From contig NZ_QWEV01000005.1 in NCBI RefSeq assembly GCF_003858395.1, positions 2,232,001 through 2,296,000 of the forward strand: DNA of 64,000 bases, read 5' to 3'. This document shows positions 37,015-44,890 of the stretch, piece by piece (the first letter of the stretch is position 1; each line of letters starts with the position of its first letter). Under the pieces are notes generated by a model. The model was not told the origin of the DNA. It saw only the letters and a list, made by a program, of their open reading frames with translations, and ran no database searches. The stretch is from Acidipila sp. EB88. GTDB taxonomy: Bacteria; Acidobacteriota; Terriglobia; Terriglobales; Acidobacteriaceae. Position numbers and translations under genes: made by a program.

Positions 37015-38801
37015 AGCACAATCGAGCGCAGGTGTCTCGCCGGGAGATGTTGTGGATGGCCGCCGGGTGTGCCGTTTCCACAGCCGCAGCAGCACAGGGC
37101 GTCGCTTCCCGCAACCTCAAACCGTTGCCACGCGGCAAGGCGAGCGGGCTGCCTTTTCAAGCTCACTTTACAGATGTGGCCGAACAGGCGGGGCTTACCG
37201 CGATCGTTGTGTATGGCGGACTCAAGCAGAAAAAGTACATCGTTGAAACGGTCGGGTGCGGCGTGGCTTTCCTGGACTATGACAACGATGGATGGCTGGA
37301 CATCTTTGTGCTGGGCGGCACGCGCATGGACCTGGCGCCACCCGACGCCACCAATCGCCTCTACAAGAACAATCGAGACGGCACCTTTACCGATGTGACT
37401 GAAAAGGCTGGTCTGCGACGCACCGGCTGGTCGAGCGGTGTCACGATCGGCGACTACAACAACGACGGTTTTGAAGACATCTTCATCACGTACTACGGGC
37501 AAAATGTGCTGTACCGCAACAATGGCGACGGCACCTTTACCGATGTGACGCAACAGGCTGGCCTGCTTTACCAAGGGGCAACGCGCTGGGGTTCCGGCTG
37601 CACCTTTCTTGACTATGATCGCGACGGGCATCTCGATCTCTTCGTCGCCAACTACGTTGACCTGCACCTGGATGCGCTGCCCAAACCTGGCGCCAATCCT
37701 TACTGCAACTTCAAGGGCGTTGCTGTGAACTGCGGCCCGCGAGGTCTGCCGATGCCGCGCAACTACCTGTACCGCAACAATGGCGATGGCACCTTTCGCG
37801 ATGTTTCGACCCCCACCGGGATCGCCGCTGCGTCAAGAACCTACGCGATGACTGCAGTTGCCGCGGACTTCGGCAGAAGCGGCTGGACCGACCTGTACGT
37901 CGCTTCCGATTCCACGCCGAGCCTGTTCTTCCACAACAAGGGTGACGGCAGGTTCACCGAGGAGGGCGCGGAGCTTGGGGTGGCTTTCAGTGCAGACGGA
38001 GCAGAGCAGGCCGGCATGGGCGTTGCTGTCGGCGACTACAATCTCGACGGCAATCTAGATATCTTCAAAACGCATTTCGCTGATGACACCAATGTGTTGT
38101 ACCGCAACGAAGGTTCGCTCAACTTCACCGATGTGACTCTCCCCGCGGGTTTCGGCGTGGAAACGCGCTACACCTCGTGGGGCACCGGCTTCGCCGACTT
38201 CGACAATAACGGCTGGCCCGACCTGGTGGTCGCCACGGGCTCGGTGTATCCGGAAGTGGAAATGGAGTTTGCCGAGTACCCTCTACGCACGCCGCGGTTG
38301 ATCTTTCGCAACCTCGGCGACGGCAGGTTTGAAGAACTGTTTGAAGAGGCCGGCCCCGGCATCGCTGCGCCGCACTGCAGCCGCGGGCTTGCACTTGGCG
38401 ACTTCGACAACGACGGTGATGTCGACATGGTCATTGTGAATCTCAACGAAGCCCCTTCGCTGCTGCGAAACGATGTTGCCGGCGAAGGCAGGTGGCTCAA
38501 GGTTCTGCTTGTCGGCACCCGGACCAATCGAAGCGCGATTGGTTCCACCGTGATTGTTAAGTACGGCGGCAAGGTGCAGGCGCAGGCCGTGATGGCGCAA
38601 TCCAGCTTTTACTCCGCGAACGACCGCCGCCTTCACTTCGGGCTGGGAACCAATGCGCATGCCGATCTCGAGATCCGCTGGACCAATGGACTGGTGGAGC
38701 ACTACACCAACCTCGAGGCAAACCAGTTGATCACCGCAACCGAAGCACACGGCATCGTGAACACCACGCTTACGCCCGCAAAGCGCAGCAGCCTCGCATA
38801 G
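37011..38801 (+). CDS. CRTAC1-type ASPIC/UnbV FG-GAP repeat protein, Tat-exported
   Basis: 596 aa. The N-terminus has a twin-arginine motif, SRREMLW (R10/R11), before a hydrophobic stretch and AAAAQG cleavage site. At least seven FG-GAP/VCBS blades follow with calcium-type loops DYDNDGWLDIF, DYNNDGFEDIF, DYDRDGHLDLF, DYNLDGNLDIF, DFDNNGWPDLV and DFDNDGDVDMV, each trailed by LYRNNGDGTFTDVT. The C-terminus is an ASPIC/UnbV domain (RRLHFGLGTNAHADLEIRWTNG). A calcium-stabilised beta-propeller in the periplasm or at the surface is expected. It overlaps the upstream TPR gene by 4 nt and converges on the Oar-like receptor gene. Confidence 0.92.
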   Translation: MKHNRAQVSRREMLWMAAGCAVSTAAAAQGVASRNLKPLPRGKASGLPFQAHFTDVAEQAGLTAIVVYGGLKQKKYIVETVGCGVAFLDYDNDGWLDIFVLGGTRMDLAPPDATNRLYKNNRDGTFTDVTEKAGLRRTGWSSGVTIGDYNNDGFEDIFITYYGQNVLYRNNGDGTFTDVTQQAGLLYQGATRWGSGCTFLDYDRDGHLDLFVANYVDLHLDALPKPGANPYCNFKGVAVNCGPRGLPMPRNYLYRNNGDGTFRDVSTPTGIAAASRTYAMTAVAADFGRSGWTDLYVASDSTPSLFFHNKGDGRFTEEGAELGVAFSADGAEQAGMGVAVGDYNLDGNLDIFKTHFADDTNVLYRNEGSLNFTDVTLPAGFGVETRYTSWGTGFADFDNNGWPDLVVATGSVYPEVEMEFAEYPLRTPRLIFRNLGDGRFEELFEEAGPGIAAPHCSRGLALGDFDNDGDVDMVIVNLNEAPSLLRNDVAGEGRWLKVLLVGTRTNRSAIGSTVIVKYGGKVQAQAVMAQSSFYSANDRRLHFGLGTNAHADLEIRWTNGLVEHYTNLEANQLITATEAHGIVNTTLTPAKRSSLA

Positions 38802-38809
38802 CAAAACAG

Positions 38810-38845
38810 CAAGGGCGCTGCGCGGAACTTGCCGCAGCGCCCTTG
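38810..38845. terminator. Bidirectional terminator hairpin
   Basis: CAAGGGCGCTGCG (38810-38822) pairs exactly with 38833-38845 (13 bp, 10-nt loop) between the convergent ASPIC/UnbV and TonB-receptor stops. Confidence 0.7.
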
Positions 38846-38865
38846 CCGGTGGACGGCGTGCCAGC

Positions 38866-41800
38866 TTAGAAGCTAAACTTTGCGCCGAGTTGCACGGTAC
38901 GCGGATCGTAGGTCGAGGTCACCTGTCCAAAGTTCCCGTCGTTGGTCCCCTGGTCGATCGCGTTTGGCTCCGTGTGGTTGAAGGTGTTGAAGGTTTCAAA
39001 GCGTATCTGCAGCGAAGGACCGCGCTCTCGGAAGTTGATTGACTTGAACAGGGAGAGGTTGGTGTTGTACAGGCCCGGTCCTACCACGGCGTCCTTGCCT
39101 GCACTGCCAAAGCCTTCGTTGCCGTTTGCCGCGCTGACCCAAGGCGCCACGGGGCTCGCGAACGAGGCCTTATTGAACCAGGCGAGCCGGGTATGCGGAT
39201 ATTGCACCGGTGCGACCAGGTTTGGACGGTTGGTCGTGCCGCCGCCAAGTCCAAGCACGTCGGGTCCGTTGTAAGTGATCGGTGCCGGCGTACCCGTCTC
39301 GGCGGTCGTAATGCCCGAGATAGACCAGCCGCCCAGTGCCATGCGTTCCACCGCGTTCGAGCTGTGCAGGAAGAAGGGGAAGTCGTAGATGTAGTTGGCA
39401 TTGAAGTCGTGGCGACGATCAAAGGAACCGGAGCCGCGGTCATAGCCGATGTTGTACGGGTTGGAGACCTGCGTCAGATCGGTGCTGACGTCATCGATCT
39501 CGTGCGAGTAGGTATACGCCAGGTTCACCGTGAACCCGTGCTTGTTCACCATGTTCAGGCCAACCTGCAGCGAGTGGTAGCTGAAGTTGGTCGTGGTCTC
39601 CTCCTGCGTGATCGTGCTGTAGCCCGGGTAGTTGCGGTACAGGTTCGCATTGAGCGTGCCGTTCGCGACGCCCTGCCGGGCCGTGAGATTGGCCAGCGGC
39701 AGCGTGTTGATCGAGCGATCATCGCTCTGGTGCCAGCCCAGCGAGCCGGCATATTGCACCACGCCCACAATGGACGGAGCCAACTGCCGCTGCACGCCCA
39801 TGCTGAACATTGCCGTTGCCGGATTTGGATAGATGTAGGAAAGATTGGTCAGCGTCGATGGAAACGCCTGGGACGTTGTGGCTCCCGTAAGCGCGCTGGT
39901 GTTTGGATTGGAAAAGTACACGTTGGTCGCCGAAGGCTGGTAGGCGAACGGCGGGTTCAGCGCGGCGTTGTACACATCGTTGCCCTGCACACGTTCGAAA
40001 AACAGGCCAAAGCCACCCCTCCACACGGTCTTGCCGTCGCCGTTGATGTCATAGGCATACCCGATGCGCGGCTGCCAGGTGCCGTAGTTGTTCTGCACCA
40101 CGCCACGTGGGAATCCGTTGACACCGGCTTCCTGGATACCGTTCAGGTAGAACAGCCCACCATTCACAGACTGCAGCGACGCCGGGTTCAGGGTGCCATC
40201 TGCATTGACCGGGTCGCCCAGGCCAAAGTTGTAGTTGTTCGGGTTGAAGTTGCCGAACTGATTGAAGCGCTCAAACGCATGCGGCAGCGCATCGAAGCGG
40301 ATGCCAAGGTTGAGCGTCAGCTTGGGGATGATGTGCCAGTTATCGTTGGCGTAAAAGCCGTAGTTGTCGTTGACCCAATGCTTGCCTGCAAGGTAGTTCA
40401 ACTGCGTAAAGCTTGCCGCGTCGCCAAGGATGAAGTTGATATACGAGTCCTGGGAGAACGTGCTCGGGCTGAACACAGCCGTGCCCTGGGTGTTCGCCTG
40501 CAGTTGCTGGTTCTTCGGATCATGCAGCCACGTGAAGCCGAACTTCATCTGGTGCTTGCCCTTGTTCCAGGAGAGATCGTCGCGCGTCTGGTAGCCCTCG
40601 TAGGAGTTCTTCCACGGGAAGTAGTTGGAACTCCAGTTGGTGCCGTAGGGCGCTCCCAGGTCGATCTCGGGCAGGCGAAGGCCGGCGTTGTTGGAGGAAG
40701 GGAAGAACGTCGTGGCCGACCAGCCCGAAGGTTGGGTAAACGAGTTGCCGGGAGTGGTCAGCGGACTCAGGTGAATGGTGTTGCCGCTGTACAGAAACGC
40801 TGTTTCGTTCAAGAGCGTCGGTGACAGCACCTGCGTCAGCTTGATGGTCGACGACCAGGATGGGTTTTGCAGCAGCGTGCCCACCGTGGGATAACTGCTG
40901 TCGCCCCACAGCGGCGGGAAGATGTTCTGCGTTACAGAGTCATGGAGGTAATGCCCCATGAGCTGGAGTTTTTCGTTGATCTTGTGATCGATGCGGATCA
41001 CGTCTTCATGCACGTTGGTTGGTGCTGGCACCGATGAGACAAACTGGCTGGTGCCGAAGTTCGGTCGTGGAAACGTCCCGGCGTTTAACTCGAGCACAGC
41101 ATTGGGGTCGAAGAGGTTGGATGGGATCACCACCTGGCCGGTGCCGGCAGCGGGAAAGGGCTGTCCCGCTGTGAGTCCGTCGGCGGCATACAGTGCCAGC
41201 TTGGCGGGGTCGGTAGTTACAGGAACGATCGGCGTCGTGCCCCCGCCGGGAACCGTGTACGTCAGGTTCTGTCCGGCTACGGCGAAGTTGCTGGCAGCGA
41301 TGGTATTGGCAGTCGTGGGCGTGGTGCCCTGGATCAGCCGGCGCCACTCCTCGTTCACGAAAAAGAAGGTCCGATCGCGCGACTTGTTGTAAACGCCTGG
41401 AATCCACACGGGGCCGCCGATGTTGCCGCCGGGCTCGTTCAGGCGAAACTCCGGCCGCTGCTGGCCGGCCAGGTTGCTGAAGTAGTTATTCGCGTCGTAG
41501 TCCTCGTTGCGATTGAACTCCCACAACTCACCATGGAAGTCATGGCTGCCCGACTTGAGCACCATCGTGATGGTGCCCCCCGAGCCAAGACCGTAATCCG
41601 GACCGTAGTTCGAAGAGAGTGTGCGGAACTCGGCCAGCGCATCCATGGACGGCAGGGAACTGAAGCAGCCGCCGCAGCCGCGATCGTTCAGTTCGCCTCC
41701 ATCGAGCAGGTAAATGTTGTGGCTGGTGCGGGTACCGTTAAAGCTAAGCCCATTGGCAGAAGTAAGTGCGTTGACGCCCGCAAATGCCGGCAGGGTATTC

Positions 41801-42294
41801 GAGACGCCCAGGCCGAGCGCGGCCAGCGCTGTCACGTTGCGCCCGTTAGTTGCGAGCTGCACCACCTGCTGCCCGGTGATCAGGTTGCTCAGTTCATTCG
41901 TTTCCGTCTGCACCTGCAGCGCGTTCGCCTGCACCGTCACGGTCTGGCCCGCGCTGCCCACCACGAGCAACACGTCCTCCTTGAGGGTCTGCGCCACGTT
42001 GACCACGATATTGGTCTCGGAAAAACGTTGAAATCCCGGTGCCGTCGCAGACAGCGTGTAGTTGCCGATCGCCAGGTTGTCAAACACGTACGATCCGGAG
42101 GAACTGGACTGTGTTTCGCGTGTCTGGTTGGTGGCAGGATTGGTAAGTGTGACGGCTACGTTTGGAACGACCGCTCCCGTGGAGTCACTAATGGTTCCCG
42201 TAACCGTAGCGTTTTCCTGCGCGAACGCGCCTAGTGCAAAAGCACAGCAGAACGCCAACAGGAGTTTCAGAGAGAAGAGCTGGATGCGACGCAT
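38866..42294 (-). CDS. Oar-like TonB-dependent receptor with carboxypeptidase-regulatory domain
   Basis: 1142 aa from ATG 42294, where GGAGG lies 7 nt upstream; the longer open frame is only leader. Signal peptide FSLKLLLAFCCAFALGAFAQ, then a CarboxypepD-regulatory-like domain (ATVTGTISDSTGAVVPNVAVTLTN...GSYVFDNLAIGNYTLSA), a plug-like region (about 95-200), and a long outer-membrane beta-barrel ending in aromatic LGAKFSF. Such receptors import large substrates through the outer membrane using TonB energy. Its position among GH51, GH30, GH3 and the ASPIC/UnbV pair suggests an oligosaccharide substrate. A consensus promoter and LacI-type operator lie in its leader. Confidence 0.92.
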   Translation of the reverse strand: MRRIQLFSLKLLLAFCCAFALGAFAQENATVTGTISDSTGAVVPNVAVTLTNPATNQTRETQSSSSGSYVFDNLAIGNYTLSATAPGFQRFSETNIVVNVAQTLKEDVLLVVGSAGQTVTVQANALQVQTETNELSNLITGQQVVQLATNGRNVTALAALGLGVSNTLPAFAGVNALTSANGLSFNGTRTSHNIYLLDGGELNDRGCGGCFSSLPSMDALAEFRTLSSNYGPDYGLGSGGTITMVLKSGSHDFHGELWEFNRNEDYDANNYFSNLAGQQRPEFRLNEPGGNIGGPVWIPGVYNKSRDRTFFFVNEEWRRLIQGTTPTTANTIAASNFAVAGQNLTYTVPGGGTTPIVPVTTDPAKLALYAADGLTAGQPFPAAGTGQVVIPSNLFDPNAVLELNAGTFPRPNFGTSQFVSSVPAPTNVHEDVIRIDHKINEKLQLMGHYLHDSVTQNIFPPLWGDSSYPTVGTLLQNPSWSSTIKLTQVLSPTLLNETAFLYSGNTIHLSPLTTPGNSFTQPSGWSATTFFPSSNNAGLRLPEIDLGAPYGTNWSSNYFPWKNSYEGYQTRDDLSWNKGKHQMKFGFTWLHDPKNQQLQANTQGTAVFSPSTFSQDSYINFILGDAASFTQLNYLAGKHWVNDNYGFYANDNWHIIPKLTLNLGIRFDALPHAFERFNQFGNFNPNNYNFGLGDPVNADGTLNPASLQSVNGGLFYLNGIQEAGVNGFPRGVVQNNYGTWQPRIGYAYDINGDGKTVWRGGFGLFFERVQGNDVYNAALNPPFAYQPSATNVYFSNPNTSALTGATTSQAFPSTLTNLSYIYPNPATAMFSMGVQRQLAPSIVGVVQYAGSLGWHQSDDRSINTLPLANLTARQGVANGTLNANLYRNYPGYSTITQEETTTNFSYHSLQVGLNMVNKHGFTVNLAYTYSHEIDDVSTDLTQVSNPYNIGYDRGSGSFDRRHDFNANYIYDFPFFLHSSNAVERMALGGWSISGITTAETGTPAPITYNGPDVLGLGGGTTNRPNLVAPVQYPHTRLAWFNKASFASPVAPWVSAANGNEGFGSAGKDAVVGPGLYNTNLSLFKSINFRERGPSLQIRFETFNTFNHTEPNAIDQGTNDGNFGQVTSTYDPRTVQLGAKFSF

Positions 42295-42394
42295 GTGGAG
42301 CCTCCATAACTTGCGCTTCAGGTGAGGCAACGCCGGCGAGCGCTCTTGTGTGCGCTGCTCATCTCCCGTCTCATTCGCTCTGCTTTGTGTTCGA

Positions 42395-42406
42395 GAAAAC
42401 GCTTTC
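42395..42406 (-). promoter_or_regulatory. LacI-family operator candidate in the TonB-receptor leader
   Basis: GAAAACGCTTTC fits the GAAANCGNTTTC consensus exactly, with the central CG of LacI-family sites (CcpA cre-like). It lies about 100 nt downstream of the predicted transcription start and 100 nt before the receptor ATG, a roadblock position. Confidence 0.55.
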
Positions 42407-42502
42407 CCGTCGTCTGCGTCGTACCAACCAGTAAAGGCGTTATCGGATACTGCAAGGCAGCAATTCTGAATTCGACAAGGCGGCCGTTTTGAGTCGACCA
42501 AG

Positions 42503-42532
42503 CTTATAGTGACAGTTCAGAAAAACTGTCAA
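42503..42532 (-). promoter_or_regulatory. Sigma-70-type promoter of the TonB-receptor gene
   Basis: On the minus strand -35 TTGACA (42532-42527, 6/6) and -10 TATAAG (42508-42503, 5/6) are 18 nt apart. Transcription would begin near 42497, giving a leader of about 200 nt. Confidence 0.65.
42510..42531 (-). promoter_or_regulatory. Inverted repeat overlapping the TonB-receptor promoter
   Basis: TGACAGTT and AACTGTCA (8-bp arms, 6-nt spacer) cover the -35 box and most of the spacer, the expected place for a repressor or activator dimer. Confidence 0.5.
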
Positions 42533-42725
42533 GTAGAACTTTAGGTCGTTGCGGCCGGTGAAGGAGACGGTGTATACGCCGGCGGCAATGCTCCGGAATC
42601 GAACGGGAAGTCGCGCAGTTCCGTACGTCCAGGCTCGCGCACGCATGCGTACCAACAGCCTGCTCGTCGCGTCGCTGCAAGTCAGGATCGCTCCTGGCAC
42701 CACCAGGAAAGCTAAGTACTGCGCG

Positions 42726-44711
42726 CTAGTAGCGAATATCGACCACTTCGATCGTAAGCGCTGGTACCGTGTGCTCCCACGCGCTGCCTGCGATCGTGGC
42801 GACCGACTCCACCGGGTGAATCGCCAGCGGATCGCTCAGCGAGTTCGTCGCTTCCATGGTTGCCGCGTGCAGCGAGGTGATCCGGGCAATGTGTGCACCC
42901 TGCACCCCTTCCAGGCGCAAGGCAAGTGGCTGCTTCACCGTCGACGCATTGACCAGTTTCAGGTGCAGCACCTTCGCCTGGGCGCTGACCGTCGCAGAAT
43001 AAAAGAAACGAGGTCCCACTCCGGCGACCGAGCTTTCCACGGTGTGCTCGCCCAGGTGCGCGGCGAACAGGCACTGCGCCCAGTAGCTGGGCGAGCCATA
43101 CGTGGTTCCGGCATCGAAGCCGATCAGGTCCGTTGGCCACTCCATGCCGCCCGGGCTTACATTGGTGAGCAATGGCGCATAGCTTGCCATCACGATCAGG
43201 TCGCTGTTGCGCTCCATTGACGTCATCCAGGCCGCGTCACCCAGTGCGTCGCCAAAGTTGGGGGTAGGTGAGCCGGAGCGCGTCGCCCACTCGCCGACGA
43301 AGATCTTCGGGCCGTTCCTCGGAGCGGCGTCATAGTGGTGGGCCAGGTCCATCATGTCCGAGGGCGACTTATAGTAGTGTTCGTCCGAGACATCTGCGTT
43401 GACCCGGGTTGCATACTCGCTGTTGCCGTCCGTCGAAATCAGCTTGTACTGCGGGTAGCGCCTGCGGATTGCTTCTGCGAACTGTGCAAAGCGTGCCGTG
43501 TAGCTGCCTGAATGGTCGAGGTAGTCCTCGTTGCCAATCTCGATATAGTGCAGGGGAAAGGGCGCGGGGTGGCCGTCGCGCGCACGCTCCGCGCCCCACT
43601 TCGTGCTGATGTTCCCCGTCACATACTCGATCTCGTCCAGCGCCGACTGCACATAGGGCTCCATGTCCTTGCCGGTCGCCACATGGCTGCCGTCGAGTGA
43701 AAACCCGGCATACACGGCAAGCACAGGCTCAACCTTGAGATCCTCACACCACTCCAGGAACTCCAGCAGTCCGAACCCATCCGTCGACCAATAGAACCAG
43801 GGGCTGGGGTGTCCAGGCCGGTCAATCAGAGGGCCAATCGTCTTCTTCCAGTCGTACCAGTCCTTCTGCCGGGCACCCTCCAGGTAGTTGCCGCCCGGGA
43901 GTCGCAGAAACGCAGGGTGCATCGCTGCCATGCGCTCCATCAGGTCGATCCGATTTCCGTTCGGGCGATTGTGAAACGTCGGCTGCATCAGCGAGACCGA
44001 TTGCAGCCACACCGTGCCCGCGTGACTTACCGTGAACTCGAGATGGTTTGCGATCGATGGCTTCACCGTGCGGCTAGTCACCAGCTTGTATGCGTAGCGC
44101 TGCCACGGCCCGGCCAGCAGGTTCACCTGTGCCTCTGCGGCTGTTTCGCCTGTGGCGTTGTTCACCATGCGTACGGTGATCGGGCCAATGCCTGCGTCGT
44201 CCACCCGCGCATAGAGCGAACCCGAGTACGTGGTGCCGGGCTTCACCCCGTAGCCCCAGAACCCGGGATTGGTGAGGCCCGCCTCGTTGCCGGGGGAGGC
44301 CGACGACACAGCAAGTTTCATGCTGAAGCTCAGGGCCGTGCTCGGCCCCGTCGAAGAATCCAGCGAGCGCGTGGCTACTGCGTCGCCATGCCGCACGAGG
44401 TCCCACGGCGGCTCGCCTTCCCAGTCAGCGTGGAAGGAGCGATTCTGCACCATCTCCCCGTAGAGTCCGCCCTCATAGGAGTGGTTGATCTCCTCGGTCA
44501 TCAGTCCATACAGCGTGGGGCTAACGGACGACACATTGTGAGCGACATTGACGTGAAGCTGTGCGGGTGCAGCGGCGCCCTGTGCCCCGGCGAAAGTCGC
44601 TGCCATCGCGAGCAAGGCACCACAGCCGCCGAGCCGGCATGCCCAGCGCGAGGCAGAGCGCAGACTGCTTCCTGCGAAGTGTGCCCCTGTAGCTTCCCGT
44701 GGAACTTCCAT
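42726..44711 (-). CDS. GH51 alpha-L-arabinofuranosidase, second paralogue
   Basis: 661 aa from ATG 44711. It parallels the GH51 at 25.7 kb in order and motifs: SPTLYGLMTEEINHSYEGGLYGEM, an N-terminal binding-like domain, FLRLPGGNYLEG, acid/base Glu in YIEIGNEDYL and nucleophile Glu in KIFVGEWATR. The signal region is Cys-containing (WACRLGGCGALLAMAATFAGAQG) and exported. Expected to remove arabinofuranosyl side groups. It is divergent from the GH30 gene (180-nt gap) and upstream of the TonB receptor on the same strand, but the receptor has its own promoter. Confidence 0.92.
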   Translation of the reverse strand: MEVPREATGAHFAGSSLRSASRWACRLGGCGALLAMAATFAGAQGAAAPAQLHVNVAHNVSSVSPTLYGLMTEEINHSYEGGLYGEMVQNRSFHADWEGEPPWDLVRHGDAVATRSLDSSTGPSTALSFSMKLAVSSASPGNEAGLTNPGFWGYGVKPGTTYSGSLYARVDDAGIGPITVRMVNNATGETAAEAQVNLLAGPWQRYAYKLVTSRTVKPSIANHLEFTVSHAGTVWLQSVSLMQPTFHNRPNGNRIDLMERMAAMHPAFLRLPGGNYLEGARQKDWYDWKKTIGPLIDRPGHPSPWFYWSTDGFGLLEFLEWCEDLKVEPVLAVYAGFSLDGSHVATGKDMEPYVQSALDEIEYVTGNISTKWGAERARDGHPAPFPLHYIEIGNEDYLDHSGSYTARFAQFAEAIRRRYPQYKLISTDGNSEYATRVNADVSDEHYYKSPSDMMDLAHHYDAAPRNGPKIFVGEWATRSGSPTPNFGDALGDAAWMTSMERNSDLIVMASYAPLLTNVSPGGMEWPTDLIGFDAGTTYGSPSYWAQCLFAAHLGEHTVESSVAGVGPRFFYSATVSAQAKVLHLKLVNASTVKQPLALRLEGVQGAHIARITSLHAATMEATNSLSDPLAIHPVESVATIAGSAWEHTVPALTIEVVDIRY

Positions 44712-44890
44712 GGTGCAGCAGCATACATCAGGAGGCAGACCTCGCGCCCTGCGATGCGTTGTAATTGCGCCGCTCCAACTACACGGGCTGCTCCAACACG
44801 TATACCTGGCCCGCATCGTGCATCGTGTGCGCGACGCATGGGCACGGTGGTATGCTCGCCGCTGATCGCCACACGGAACAAACGGTGAGC

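Larger units (their letters stand above)
42295..42725. other. Gene-free leader and spacer region upstream of the TonB receptor
   Basis: 431 nt between the receptor start and the stop of the second GH51. It holds the promoter, inverted repeat and operator described separately. The part at about 42540-42720 reads on the minus strand as SIAAGVYTVSFTGRNDLKFYL, which looks like a beta-domain fragment, and may be a decayed remnant; no intact gene is present. Confidence 0.5.

Noticed and set aside
42440..42703. 87-aa leftward frame after the second GH51
   Set aside because: Overlaps the promoter region; only a short beta-like stretch, possibly a decayed remnant, no start signal.
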